DNA of 64,000 nt from G963666535 sp963666535 (lineage in GTDB: Bacteria > Bacillota > Clostridia > Oscillospirales > Oscillospiraceae). The stretch lies in NCBI GenBank assembly GCA_963666535.1, contig OY762913.1:3224001-3288000 (forward strand), read 5' to 3'. Positions 35,897 to 45,100 of this stretch are shown here, one piece after another. Position 1 is the first letter of the stretch; each line of letters opens with the position of its first letter. The notes under the pieces are model-generated. The model made no database searches and was not told where the DNA came from. It worked only from the letters and a program-made list of their open reading frames with translations. Position numbers and translations under genes: made by a program.

Positions 35897-36913
35897 ATGC
35901 GCCAAAAAACACTGGAAAACTCTTACCTGTCGGCCCTGTGCATGGAGCTGCACCTGATCCTTTCCTCGGGGATCCCTCTGTGCGAGGGGCTTTTAATGCT
36001 GCGGGATGAGGAGGGCGACCCTGCCGCATGCGCGATGCTGACCACCCTGTATGAAGACCTTTCCCTGGGCCATGAACTGGCGCCCGCCATGCGAAAAACC
36101 GAGCGGTTTCCCAAGTACGTCACCGACATGGTGGAGATCGGCTCCGCCACCGGCCATTTAGAACCTGTTTTTCTGGGTCTTTCCCGTCACTATGATCAGC
36201 AGGAACAGATTTCCCGCACCATTCGCAGCGCGGTGGCATATCCGGCCATCCTGCTGGTCATGATGCTATGTGTGGTCATGGTGCTGGTGATCAAGGTACT
36301 GCCCATTTTCGAGGATGTGTTCCATCAGCTGGGCAGTGAACTGTCCCCCGTGGCGGCCGCCCTTTTGGCTGGCGGCGCTTTCCTTGGCGCTCATTGGGTT
36401 CCTATCCTTATCGTTCTGGCTGCCGTCGGGGTCGTGGTGATTCTGTGCGCCAAGCGCAATCTGTTCTGTGGTTTGCTGGACGGCACTCAGCTGCGCCGCG
36501 ACATCGCCTCCGCCCGGTTTGCCTCGGCGCTGGCCCTGACCATGAGCAGCGGCATGGATATGGATGCGTCTTTGAACATGGCTGCTGACCTGATGGACCA
36601 TGCGGGCATGCAGGAAAAAGTGAAGCTTTGCCGCGCTATGATGCTGGAAGGGCAAAGTGTGTCCGCTGCCGTGTCCGCTGCGGGTATCTTTCCGCCGCTG
36701 TACAGCCGGATGCTCTCGGTGGGTGTCCGCACCGGCTCTGCCGACACCGTGATGAGCGAGATTGCCACCCGCTATGAATCTGACCTGAATGCCAGCATCG
36801 ACGCCACCATCGGCAAGATTGAGCCAACGCTTGTGATTATCATGTCCGTGCTGGTAGGCCTGATCCTGCTGTCCGTGATGCTGCCCATGATGGGCGTGAT
36901 GTCCAGCCTATGA
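35897..36913 (+). CDS. Type II secretion/type IV pilus inner-membrane platform protein (GspF/PilC-like)
   Basis: 338 residues with the duplicated T2SSF domain: first ELHLILSSGIPLCEGLLMLRDEE, second RFASALALTMSSGMDMDASLNMA. Three hydrophobic segments at about 110-135, 155-185 and 310-335. GspF/PilC anchors the assembly ATPase to the membrane and feeds pilins into the fibre. AAAAGGAG precedes the ATG. It opens a compact operon of pseudopilin-like genes ending in a PilT-like ATPase and a sortase. Confidence 0.9.
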   Translation: MRQKTLENSYLSALCMELHLILSSGIPLCEGLLMLRDEEGDPAACAMLTTLYEDLSLGHELAPAMRKTERFPKYVTDMVEIGSATGHLEPVFLGLSRHYDQQEQISRTIRSAVAYPAILLVMMLCVVMVLVIKVLPIFEDVFHQLGSELSPVAAALLAGGAFLGAHWVPILIVLAAVGVVVILCAKRNLFCGLLDGTQLRRDIASARFASALALTMSSGMDMDASLNMAADLMDHAGMQEKVKLCRAMMLEGQSVSAAVSAAGIFPPLYSRMLSVGVRTGSADTVMSEIATRYESDLNASIDATIGKIEPTLVIIMSVLVGLILLSVMLPMMGVMSSL

Positions 36914-37233
36914 AAATGAAACGAACGATGGGGCCGTTCCGCTCCCTGCTGTGGGAAAACCTGCCGGGGCTCCTTCTCTTCCTGGCCATTGGCGCTATCT
37001 TCCTGTATGGACTCAGCGACGCGGCGGCAAGTTCCGCCGAAGAGGGACTTCGCATCGCCGAGGACAGCGTGCGGCGGGCAGTGGTCTCCTGTTACGCCAT
37101 TGAGGGCAACTATCCCGACACCTATGAATATCTGGTGGAACATTATGGTGTGCGTATTGACAGCAAATACATCGTCCGATACGAGATCTTTGCCTCTAAC
37201 ATCATGCCGGACATCACCGTGTACGAGGGCTGA
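36910..37233 (+). CDS. Pseudopilin-like protein (107 aa)
   Basis: Starts at an ATG overlapping the GspF stop. One hydrophobic segment (about 17-35) followed by a helix rich in Ala and Glu, then RRAVVSCYAIEGNYPDTYEYLVEHYGV, which resembles the YALNGKYP(D/A)SLEDL pattern of GspG-type pseudopilins. A clear prepilin peptidase site (G before F/T-L-x-E) is not visible, so processing is uncertain. Probably a structural or minor component of the pilus-like fibre. Confidence 0.6.
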   Translation: MKMKRTMGPFRSLLWENLPGLLLFLAIGAIFLYGLSDAAASSAEEGLRIAEDSVRRAVVSCYAIEGNYPDTYEYLVEHYGVRIDSKYIVRYEIFASNIMPDITVYEG

Positions 37234-37236
37234 GCC

Positions 37237-37722
37237 ATGAAACATAATATCCATACCCTTGATGTGGTTTTTGCCTTGGTCCTGTTTGCTGTGTTCACCG
37301 TTTCCGTTTTGATGGTGCTGATGACGGGCGTGACCGCCTACCGCAATGTGGCCCATTCCATGCAGGAGCAATATGAGGAGCGCACCATCCTGAGCTACAT
37401 TAGCGCCAAGGTTCACCACTATGATGCGGGCGGGGCCGTTTATCCCGGACTGTACCAGGGGACCGACGTTCTGTATCTGGACGAGGAGATCGACGGCACG
37501 CCCTATACCACCATGCTTTACTACTATGACGGCGCGGTGCGGGAGCTGTTCACCCAACGCGAAACCGAGCTCTCTCTGGACGCGGGCTTTGAGGTTCTTG
37601 ACGCGCAGGCCCTTTCCTTTACGCTGGAATCGGATCAGCTGATCCGCGTGGACTGCACCGGCGCCAGCGGCAACACCGCCTGTCTGTACCTCTCCATCCA
37701 CAGCCAGGGAGGTGCCACATGA
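37237..37722 (+). CDS. Pilus-operon membrane protein, DUF4860-like (161 aa)
   Basis: 161 residues. A hydrophobic segment at about 9-35 (VVFALVLFAVFTVSVLMVLM) near the N-terminus, then YRNVAHSMQEQYEERTILSYISAKVHH and a beta-rich part. This matches the size and shape of minor pseudopilin-like proteins of clostridial pilus loci. It starts 3 bp after the preceding stop and overlaps the next gene by 4 bp, so all are co-translated. Exact role unknown. Confidence 0.65.
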   Translation: MKHNIHTLDVVFALVLFAVFTVSVLMVLMTGVTAYRNVAHSMQEQYEERTILSYISAKVHHYDAGGAVYPGLYQGTDVLYLDEEIDGTPYTTMLYYYDGAVRELFTQRETELSLDAGFEVLDAQALSFTLESDQLIRVDCTGASGNTACLYLSIHSQGGAT

Positions 37723-38135
37723 AACGTCGCTCTTCTTCCCGCACCAGTCTGTTCCTGATGGAGCTGATACTGGTCATCTTTTTCTTCGCTGTCTGTTCCG
37801 CCGTCTCTCTGCAAGTCTTCGCTGCGGCACGGGTCATGTCCGAACGCAGCGCCGCACTCAGCAGCGCGGTTCTGCAGGCGCAATCCGCCGCCGAGGTTTA
37901 TCAGGCTGCGGGTGGCAACCTAGATCACGCTACCGATCTGCTGGACGGTGAACAAGTGCAAAATGGATTGATCGTGTACTATGATAAGACCTGGCTTCCC
38001 ACAAACAAGAGTGCTGCCCGCTACCAGCTGACGCTGACGGCACTTCAGGCCTACACCGCCGACATTGCGGTATGCGACAATCTGGATGGCGGCGTTTTGT
38101 ACACGCTCCAGGTAAAAACGACGGGAGGTGGATAG
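37719..38135 (+). CDS. Minor pseudopilin-like protein (138 aa)
   Basis: 138 residues. Basic start MKRRSSSRTSLFLMELILVIFF with SLFLMELIL resembling the pilin F-T-L-x-E core (Glu at mature position 5 style), followed by a long helix with AALSSAVLQAQSAAEVYQA, as in GspH/I-type minor pseudopilins. The globular part is short. Overlaps the genes on both sides by or within 4 bp. A secretion or pilus tip role is inferred. Confidence 0.65.
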   Translation: MKRRSSSRTSLFLMELILVIFFFAVCSAVSLQVFAAARVMSERSAALSSAVLQAQSAAEVYQAAGGNLDHATDLLDGEQVQNGLIVYYDKTWLPTNKSAARYQLTLTALQAYTADIAVCDNLDGGVLYTLQVKTTGGG

Positions 38136-38137
38136 TT

Positions 38138-38575
38138 GTGGCTGACCGTTTCCGGACGAGCAGCGCCGGCATGAACGTGGGAAGCACCTCCATCGTCATG
38201 ATCTTCGCCGTGCTTTGTCTCACCGTTTTCGCGGTGCTCTCTCTGGCCACCGCCAACACCGAAAAAACACTGGCGGAAAAGTCCGCACAGGCCGTCACCG
38301 ACTATTACGCCGCCGACTGCCGCGCGGTTGACCGCTATCACGCGCTGGCTCAGTCTCTTTCCGAGGGCAATTGTGATTTTGCCGCGCTGGACATGGAGGT
38401 CACCCCGACAGGCGGGTTTCGCACAATTACTTACACCGAACCCGTGGATGACAGCCAGCAGCTGCTGGTTACGCTATCCGAGCAGAACGGCACACTCACC
38501 ATCCTCACCTGGCAGGTGGTAACTACTGACGACTGGCAGGCCGATGAAACGCTTGGCGTTTGGAACGGCGAATAG
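38138..38575 (+). CDS. Pilus-operon single-span membrane protein (145 aa)
   Basis: Start GTG 38138 is chosen because GGGAGGTGG lies just upstream and the codon follows the previous stop by 2 bp; a longer frame from 38072 overlaps that gene. 145 residues: a hydrophobic segment at about 16-40 (STSIVMIFAVLCLTVFAVLS), then ATANTEKTLAEKSAQAV and a soluble part. Similar in layout to GspK/PilX-like or flp-type accessory proteins, but no confident family. Confidence 0.6.
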   Translation: MADRFRTSSAGMNVGSTSIVMIFAVLCLTVFAVLSLATANTEKTLAEKSAQAVTDYYAADCRAVDRYHALAQSLSEGNCDFAALDMEVTPTGGFRTITYTEPVDDSQQLLVTLSEQNGTLTILTWQVVTTDDWQADETLGVWNGE

Positions 38576-38591
38576 ATAGGAGGACCCTGCT

Positions 38592-39668
38592 ATGCTCACA
38601 TTAGAGGAACTGCTAAATCAGGCGGTACACAAGATCCATGCCGCGGATATCTTTATCGTTTCCGGCAAAGCGCCCGCCTGTCGCGCGGATGGGCGGCTTC
38701 TCTGCTTGGGCGAGGAGCGCATCATGCCGGAATCCGCCCGCGTTCTCATCGAAGGCATTTATGCCAAGGCAAACCGCAGCATGGAGCGGCTGCTGTCCAG
38801 TGGCGACGATGATTTTTCCTTTACCCAGCCGGGCCTGTCACGCTTCCGCGTCTGTACCTATAAACAGCGCGGCTCTCTGGCGGCTGTGATCCGGATCATC
38901 TCCTTTGGTATTCCGGATTACCGGCAGATGAACATCCCGGACTCTGTCATGCAGGTGGCAAGCCGCACCAAAGGGCTGGTTTTGGTCACCGGCCCCGCCG
39001 GCAGCGGGAAATCCACCACCCTCGCCTGTGTCATCGACCGCATTAACCATACGCGGGATAACCACATCATCACGCTGGAGGAGCCCATTGAATACCTTCA
39101 TCGCGATGAAAAAAGCGTCATTTCCCAGCGGGAAATCTTGCTGGACTCGACGGATTTTGTCACCGCCCTCCGCGCCAGTCTTCGACAGGCACCGGATGTG
39201 ATTTTAGTGGGTGAAATGCGGGATTACGAAACCATCAGCACCGCTCTTACCGCGGCTGAAACCGGGCATCTGGTGCTGTCCACCCTGCACACATTGGGCG
39301 CTGCCAATACCATTGACCGCGTAATCGACGTCTTCCCGGCCAACCAGCAGCAACAGGTGCGCGTTCAGATGGCGATGGTGCTGCAGTCGGTGATCAGTCA
39401 GCAGCTGGTTCCCACAACAGACGGTTCCCTCACCCCTGTGTTTGAAGTGATGAACACCGACAACGCCATCCGCACCATGATACGCGACGCCAAAACGCAC
39501 CAGCTGGACATGGCCATCGCCTCCTCGGCGGACAAGGGCATGGTCAGCATGGACAGCAGTCTGCTGGATCTGTACAAAGCCGGCAAAATCACAAGGGAGA
39601 CTGCCCTGAACTACTCCATCAATGTGGAACTGATGAGTAGGCGCATGGCGGTGTTGCAGAAAAGATGA
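38592..39668 (+). CDS. PilT-like pilus ATPase
   Basis: 358 residues, typical PilT length. Walker A GPAGSGKSTT at about 134-143, Asp box TLEEPIEYLH, Walker B ILVGEMRD, His box LSTLHTLGAANTIDRVID, then VISQQLVP as in PilT. GGAGGA precedes the ATG. PilT normally drives pilus retraction while PilB drives assembly. Here it is the only ATPase in the operon, so it may power a different movement or act with a distant PilB. Overlaps the sortase gene by 4 bp. Confidence 0.9.
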   Translation: MLTLEELLNQAVHKIHAADIFIVSGKAPACRADGRLLCLGEERIMPESARVLIEGIYAKANRSMERLLSSGDDDFSFTQPGLSRFRVCTYKQRGSLAAVIRIISFGIPDYRQMNIPDSVMQVASRTKGLVLVTGPAGSGKSTTLACVIDRINHTRDNHIITLEEPIEYLHRDEKSVISQREILLDSTDFVTALRASLRQAPDVILVGEMRDYETISTALTAAETGHLVLSTLHTLGAANTIDRVIDVFPANQQQQVRVQMAMVLQSVISQQLVPTTDGSLTPVFEVMNTDNAIRTMIRDAKTHQLDMAIASSADKGMVSMDSSLLDLYKAGKITRETALNYSINVELMSRRMAVLQKR

Positions 39669-40693
39669 AAAAAAAGCTTCGTATTTTCTTTGGCATTGCT
39701 CTGCTTGGCGTGGCCTTGTTTTGCGCCGTACAGCTCATTCTGATCTGGAAGAACTATCAGGAGATCGACACTTTTTACGAGGACACCGCCTCCACCTTCG
39801 TCACCGAGATTTCCCTCCCCGATGATACGTCGGCTGCCCCGGCAGACACGCCCGCAGTAACGCCCGCTGGTGAGGACGACAGCAGTTCCCCCCAGCTTTC
39901 CTACACGCCGGAGCAGGCACTGGGGGTCACCACCTCCGGCAAGGGCCTTTCTATCGACTTTGACGCGCTGTCCGCTGTGAACAGTGACATTTACGCTTGG
40001 ATCTGGATTCCAGGCACTAAAATTAGCTACCCTGTGCTGGCGGGTGACGAAGACAACAGCTATCTGCAAAAACGCTACGACGGCAGCCACAGCAGCGGCG
40101 GCAGCATCTTCTCAGACTATCGCTGCGCCGACAGCCTGTCCGGTTTTAACACAATTCTGTACGGACACAATATGAATAACGGTTCCATGTTCGGCTCGCT
40201 GAAAAAGTTTACCGGTGCCAGCTATGCCGCCGCCCATCCCTATGTCTATCTGTACACGACCAATGGCGTTTTAACTTATCAGATCTTTTCTGCCGAGGAA
40301 ACGACCACCTCCTCCGACGCGTACAAGGTGACTGCCTCGGGCCTTGCTTATCTGCAGGAGTCGGCCAATGTGCACCCCGACGTAACGCTGACTTCCGAAA
40401 GCCGTGTTCTCACCCTGTCCACCTGTGTGACCCGCGGAAACACGGTTCGCCGCTATGTGGTTCATGCGGTTTTGCTGGTTCCCGAAACCACTGCCGAAAC
40501 CGCCGCCCCGGAAACGGCACCCGCCGCCACAGAAAGTGCGCCCGCCGTCACCGAAAGCGCACCACCCGTCTCCGAAAGTACCACCCCTGAGGAGCCCATT
40601 TCCCAAGATATGATGCCGGGCTCTGCCGTGACCGAGCACCCGGCTGCCGCTGAGCCCCCCACCCCGGCAGACAGCACAGGCACCGCGAACTAG
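39665..40693 (+). CDS. Class B sortase with acidic Pro/Thr-rich tail
   Basis: 342 residues. N-terminal membrane anchor at about 5-28, a Thr/Asp/Pro-rich linker, then the class B sortase core: YAWIWIPGTKISYPVLAG, catalytic His168 (YGHNMNNGSMFGSL), Cys254 (LSTC) and Arg262/263. After the core comes a C-terminal tail of about 65 residues, rich in Pro, Thr, Glu and Ala, unusual for SrtB. It is translationally coupled to the PilT-like gene. The likely client is the giant surface protein encoded at 42166-47225, which has a VPQTGD sorting motif. Confidence 0.92.
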   Translation: MKKKLRIFFGIALLGVALFCAVQLILIWKNYQEIDTFYEDTASTFVTEISLPDDTSAAPADTPAVTPAGEDDSSSPQLSYTPEQALGVTTSGKGLSIDFDALSAVNSDIYAWIWIPGTKISYPVLAGDEDNSYLQKRYDGSHSSGGSIFSDYRCADSLSGFNTILYGHNMNNGSMFGSLKKFTGASYAAAHPYVYLYTTNGVLTYQIFSAEETTTSSDAYKVTASGLAYLQESANVHPDVTLTSESRVLTLSTCVTRGNTVRRYVVHAVLLVPETTAETAAPETAPAATESAPAVTESAPPVSESTTPEEPISQDMMPGSAVTEHPAAAEPPTPADSTGTAN

Positions 40694-40701
40694 TCCGTCA
40701 A

Positions 40702-40741
40702 AAACAGGCAGTCACTCTGACCACAGAGTGACTGCCTGTTT
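40702..40741. terminator. Bidirectional terminator, 18-bp stem
   Basis: Arms 40702-40719 and 40724-40741 are perfect around ACCA. It ends both the pilus/sortase operon and the convergent BTAD regulator gene. Confidence 0.92.
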
Positions 40742-40744
40742 CAT

Positions 40745-41962
40745 TTATACGCACTGTACAACTTCCAGCGGTTCCAGTGGCTGCAGCTTATGGCGCAGGG
40801 TGATCGGTGCCTTCGGATTGTCCCTGCGGAACTTTTTTGCAATGCGGGTGAGCACCATCTCGCCGTTTTCATAATTCGTGGTGGGCAGTAAAATCAAATA
40901 TTGGGAGGAGCTGAAGCGAGTAAACACGTCCCCCCTGCGCAGGGATGTCTGAATGGTAATTTGAAGCTTTGCCATCGCCGACACCAACACCTTCTGGTTG
41001 GGCTGAAGGTTTTGGCTGTCAGTCACCGAGATGAGGCACAGATACGCCGCTTGCCCGGTTCGCTCTGCGGCGCGGGCCTCTAAGCGATAAATTTCCTTAA
41101 AGAACTCATACTCACAGTAAAAGGCGCCTGCCGCCTCCCCTTTTTCCTTGATGGTTCCTTTGATCACGTTCAGATCCATCTCGGCGTTGAGCCGGTTTTT
41201 CTTAATCTCGCGGTAAAGGGCGGTAAACTCCTCACTGGGGGTAATGCCAAAGCGGTTAAAAAACAAATCGGTTACCCGCTCGTAATGGTTCAGGGCGGTT
41301 TGCTGGTTCCCGTTTTGCAAAAAGGCACGAATTAGATACTGGTGCAGCACTTCATCATAGGGGTCCAGCTCAACGGCGTGCTGGCAGATGGCAATCACGT
41401 CGCCCCACCGTTCGGCCGAGAACAACAGTGCGGACGCATCTCGTGCCGCCTGAAGATACATGGCATGATAATACGTGTGGATGGGAACCACCCACGGTTC
41501 GCTGGAATTTTTGGGTAAAAACGGGCCCCTGTATAACTGAGTTGCCTTCAGCAGCAGCTCGCATTTTTCACTCTTGGGGGTCCTGGCATCCCCTGCGGTG
41601 TGGCATAGTTTTTCAAATTCTTCGGCATCCACCGACATGGGGATTTGGTCGTTCCAGCCATAGGCTCCTGCGCGGTAGGTGATAACCTCGCGAATGCCGC
41701 CCAGTTCCAACTCGCCCACCATGGCACGGGCCCGGTGCAGCAGCGTTTTCAGCGTATTTGCCGGATTGCTGCGTTCGTCTTCCGGCCATAGCAAATCAAT
41801 TAATTCACTTTGAGAAACGGTCTTTCCGCGAAAAGTGATCAGGTATTCCAATAAAAGCCACAGTTTTTTGGAGCGGTTATCCGCGTCGCTGATGCTTTTC
41901 GTCCCACAGGTAAGGGAAAACTCACCCAGCATATTCACGTTCAAAATCTCTTGTTCCTGCAT
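40745..41962 (-). CDS. BTAD-domain transcriptional regulator with degenerate GGDEF-like C-terminus
   Basis: The ATG at 41962 follows GGGGAGGGAG at good spacing; earlier ATGs overlap that site. 405 residues. Residues about 5-100 are an OmpR-type winged helix (SQSELIDLLWPEDERSNPAN, then LKTLLHRARAMV), and 105-255 a bacterial activator (BTAD) TPR domain (YEEV-like DPYDEVLHQYLIRAFLQNGN, ALNHYERV). The last 120 residues read like a decayed GGDEF fold (RRGDVFTRFSSSQYLILLPTT, with SSSQY where GGDEF would be). A strong promoter is at 42003-42031. Between the sortase and its likely substrate, it may control surface-protein genes. Confidence 0.85.
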   Translation of the reverse strand: MQEQEILNVNMLGEFSLTCGTKSISDADNRSKKLWLLLEYLITFRGKTVSQSELIDLLWPEDERSNPANTLKTLLHRARAMVGELELGGIREVITYRAGAYGWNDQIPMSVDAEEFEKLCHTAGDARTPKSEKCELLLKATQLYRGPFLPKNSSEPWVVPIHTYYHAMYLQAARDASALLFSAERWGDVIAICQHAVELDPYDEVLHQYLIRAFLQNGNQQTALNHYERVTDLFFNRFGITPSEEFTALYREIKKNRLNAEMDLNVIKGTIKEKGEAAGAFYCEYEFFKEIYRLEARAAERTGQAAYLCLISVTDSQNLQPNQKVLVSAMAKLQITIQTSLRRGDVFTRFSSSQYLILLPTTNYENGEMVLTRIAKKFRRDNPKAPITLRHKLQPLEPLEVVQCV

Positions 41963-42002
41963 AAACGCGTGCTCCCTCCCCATGGTAAATTTCGGTATAT
42001 GT

Positions 42003-42031
42003 ATTATACTGCATTGTGTCAAGTGTTTCAA
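42003..42031 (-). promoter_or_regulatory. Sigma-70-type promoter of the BTAD regulator
   Basis: On the minus strand TTGAAA (42031-42026), 17 bp, TATAAT (42008-42003), 40 bp before the start codon. A near-consensus promoter. Confidence 0.75.
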
Positions 42032-42091
42032 TCGTTTTTTCCAAATCGGAACTTTTTCTCTCTTTTTCACTAGTACTATGACGCTAAAAGA

Positions 42092-42124
42092 AAGAAACCC
42101 CGCCGTTTTGTGGCGGGATTTCTT
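42092..42124 (-). terminator. Terminator after the giant surface protein gene
   Basis: AAGAAA-C-CCCGCC (42092-42104) pairs with GGCGGG-A-TTTCTT (42112-42124), one mismatch, followed on the minus strand by TTCTTTTAG. It lies 42 bp past the stop of the -1 frame at 42166, supporting that frame as the original end of the gene. Confidence 0.75.
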
Positions 42125-42165
42125 CTTTTTATTGCGGTTTTGTTGGTACGAACGAGTGGGCAGGC

Positions 42166-45100
42166 TTACGCCTCGGTCTCATCCTTTTTCTTCAGCAGGA
42201 TGCCTGCACCCAGCAGTGCAATCAGTCCGCCGGCAGTCAGGGCCCCCTTAGGGCACTTGTATCGCCCGTCTGCGGCACATCAGCCTGGGGCACCGCTTCG
42301 TCGGCAATCTCTTCCTCGGGCTCCTCGGTTTCCGTCGGCAGCTCCGTCAACGGCGTTTCGGGGTCCGTAATGGGGATTTCGGTGGGGTCATCTGTGGGAG
42401 TAGGGGTGGGAGTGGGCTTAGGCGTGGGGGTGGGATCGTCATCGCCATAACTGATAGCAGTATAGGTGTTAGTAATCAGCAGTCCGCACTCGCTTCTCAC
42501 ATAATCCGCATTCACGGTGATGGAGGTAACATTGGTATAGGTCGGGCCGTTGCTCTCTGCGGAATGCGTGACCAGCTGATACTGGGCGGAGCAGGTATAC
42601 CCAGAGGCATTAGCACGCTCTCCCAGGGTGTACGTGCCGGGGGCAACGTCCTGGAAGGTGAACGAGCCTTCCGCATCCACCACAGTGCTGTACACCGCGG
42701 TACCGTTCTGCATCAAATAGATCGTGGTGGTGGGATACTGGCTCTGGCTCAGACCCACATAGGTTTTGTTGCCATAAACGTTAAACAGATCTCCCTCGCC
42801 ATAATTGCGGGTATAGATGATGTTGATGACGTTGCTGGCCGCATCAGCCACAAGGGTCTTCTTGCCATCCACAGGGTCGGAAATGGTGCTCGTGTAGGTG
42901 TGGGTGCCATTGACTGTTCTCGGTGTCGCTGTGAAGTTATTCCCCACATATGCGCCGTCTTTGACATAACTGAACTCTTCCTGGATGGTGCTCTCGGATA
43001 CATAGCCGCCAGTGACGTTGCTGTCCAGCACTCTGTAGATGTGGTTCACGGTCACTGTGGTGACTTCGCGGGTATCAATTGCCTTGGTGTAATAGAACTT
43101 CATGGTATTGGTTCCAGCCGCAATGGTCTGAGTATAGGTGCCGTCAGTCAATGTGCCGCCGGTCGCATCCACCGTATCCAGGCTGTAGGTGGGGTTGCCC
43201 TCGCCGTCCAACTTATAGTCCGGGGTTCCGGTCACGGTCAGGGTCGCATAACTATTGCCATTGGTGCCATTATTCTCATCCAACACATAATCGGAATAGG
43301 TGCCATTCCAGTCTTTTGTGCGATAGTAGTGCTGAATGGAATAAGTCGCCTCATTGCCCACACTGTTGTCAACGGTCTTGGCGTAATGGAACACAACCGT
43401 CGCATCAGCGGAGGGTGCTGGGAAGGTGATGGCCTTGGTGTTCGAATCTTGGGTATAGGTCACGGAGTTGCCACTGGAGGTCACCGTCACGCTGTCCAGT
43501 GTGGTGTAGCCGTTAAAGGCTGCCTGCACGGTAACGTCAGCACCCGCATAGATAGTGGCGGGAGTGGCGATCCCCGAAGCTGAGGTTGGCTCCGTAGTGG
43601 AAACACCGGTAGCCGAGATGGTAGTCAGGGAATAGTTGTGTGTCACAGCCACATTAACCGTGGACAGAGGGATTTGCTTCACGAAGTAAAAATCATAGAC
43701 ATTAGAGCCTGCATCTAGAGTCGGGTTGGTAGAAGGATTGTTACTGTCCGCAGTATAACCGATGCGGGCGCCATCCCCCAAACTGACCTGAACGGACTGA
43801 TAGCTGTCTTGTGCGGTGCCAACTGAACTGTCGCTCAGCACCTTACTGGCACCGTCATAGTAACCGGCTATCCCGTTTTCAACGGTCATTGTCCAGTCAT
43901 AGTAATAGTAGTTGGCCACATAGGTGGCACTCACGAGGTTGCTGTCGCTGCGCTCATAGGTCAGCGCAACCGTGGGATTCGTTCCTGCAGTGTAAACGCC
44001 GGTCAAGCTGCTTGCATCGGTGCGGGTCCAGTTGTCATGTCCATTATAACTTGTTTGAACCGCCGCCGTATAAGAATCGCCCACCTTACCGGAAAGGGTT
44101 TCAGAGGTAGTCCCGGCGGGCCTATCAACAACCGTTGCCACGCCACCCACCACTGTGGATAACTTTGTAGTATAGGTGTGCGTCACGGTCACGCTTGCAT
44201 CAACGCGGTTATCCTCTACCTCGTCCTTGTCATAGTAGATGGTAATGGACAGTCCGCCGTTGCCCAACACCACAGCATTGGTATATGGGCTGGACTCGAT
44301 GTCATTTACCGTATAGCCGGTTCTGTTGGAGGGATTCAGAGACGCAGTGTAGTCCTGCCCCACATAGAGGTTTGGAATCGTGATGGCATCTTCCGTGATG
44401 CAGGCATCTACCTTTTCCCGGGTATTCGTTGTGCCCTCCGGTGTGGTGTATTCCTCGAAGGTACGATAAATGTGCTGTACGGTGGCAGTCGTCTGAGCAG
44501 GTGCGCTGCTCAGATCATAGTGAAACGTAACTGCGTTTTCTCCGGCCGTCAGCGTGATTTGCCTGCTGCTGTCGCCGTTAACCGCATAGCTGTCTGTTCC
44601 GGCACCGTCGGGCTGGGTTTTGCTGGCATTGACGGTGTAGCGCTCGCCCTCGTAGCAATTGCCGGAAACAGGCAGGTATTCCACGATGTCTGCGGGAGCG
44701 CTGGTATCCGTCACTGGAACGCCGCCCACAATGGTGGTAACATTTTTGGTGTAATGATGCGTGATCTTAATGGTCGCGGCGGCCGCACTGGGTGCGGGAA
44801 CATCCTTGACAAAGGTCAGGGTCATCGTGTTGTCGGCCTCTCCAAGCGTGATGCTGGCAGTTCTGTTTCCGACATCTTGTGTCACATTCAGCGGGGTAGC
44901 GCCGGAATTAGCCACTGCGGAGCTGTTGTAGGTATAGGTGCCGTCTGCCAATGTCACATCCGCAGTAGAGGCACTGTAGCCGGCAGTCGCCCGCAGATCC
45001 TGTGCAGAGGTATAGACAACAGGAGTCCCCGATACCAGTGTCTTGGTGTACACACCATTTGTGCCCAGCACCCACTCATAGGTGTTGTACTGGTGGAAAA

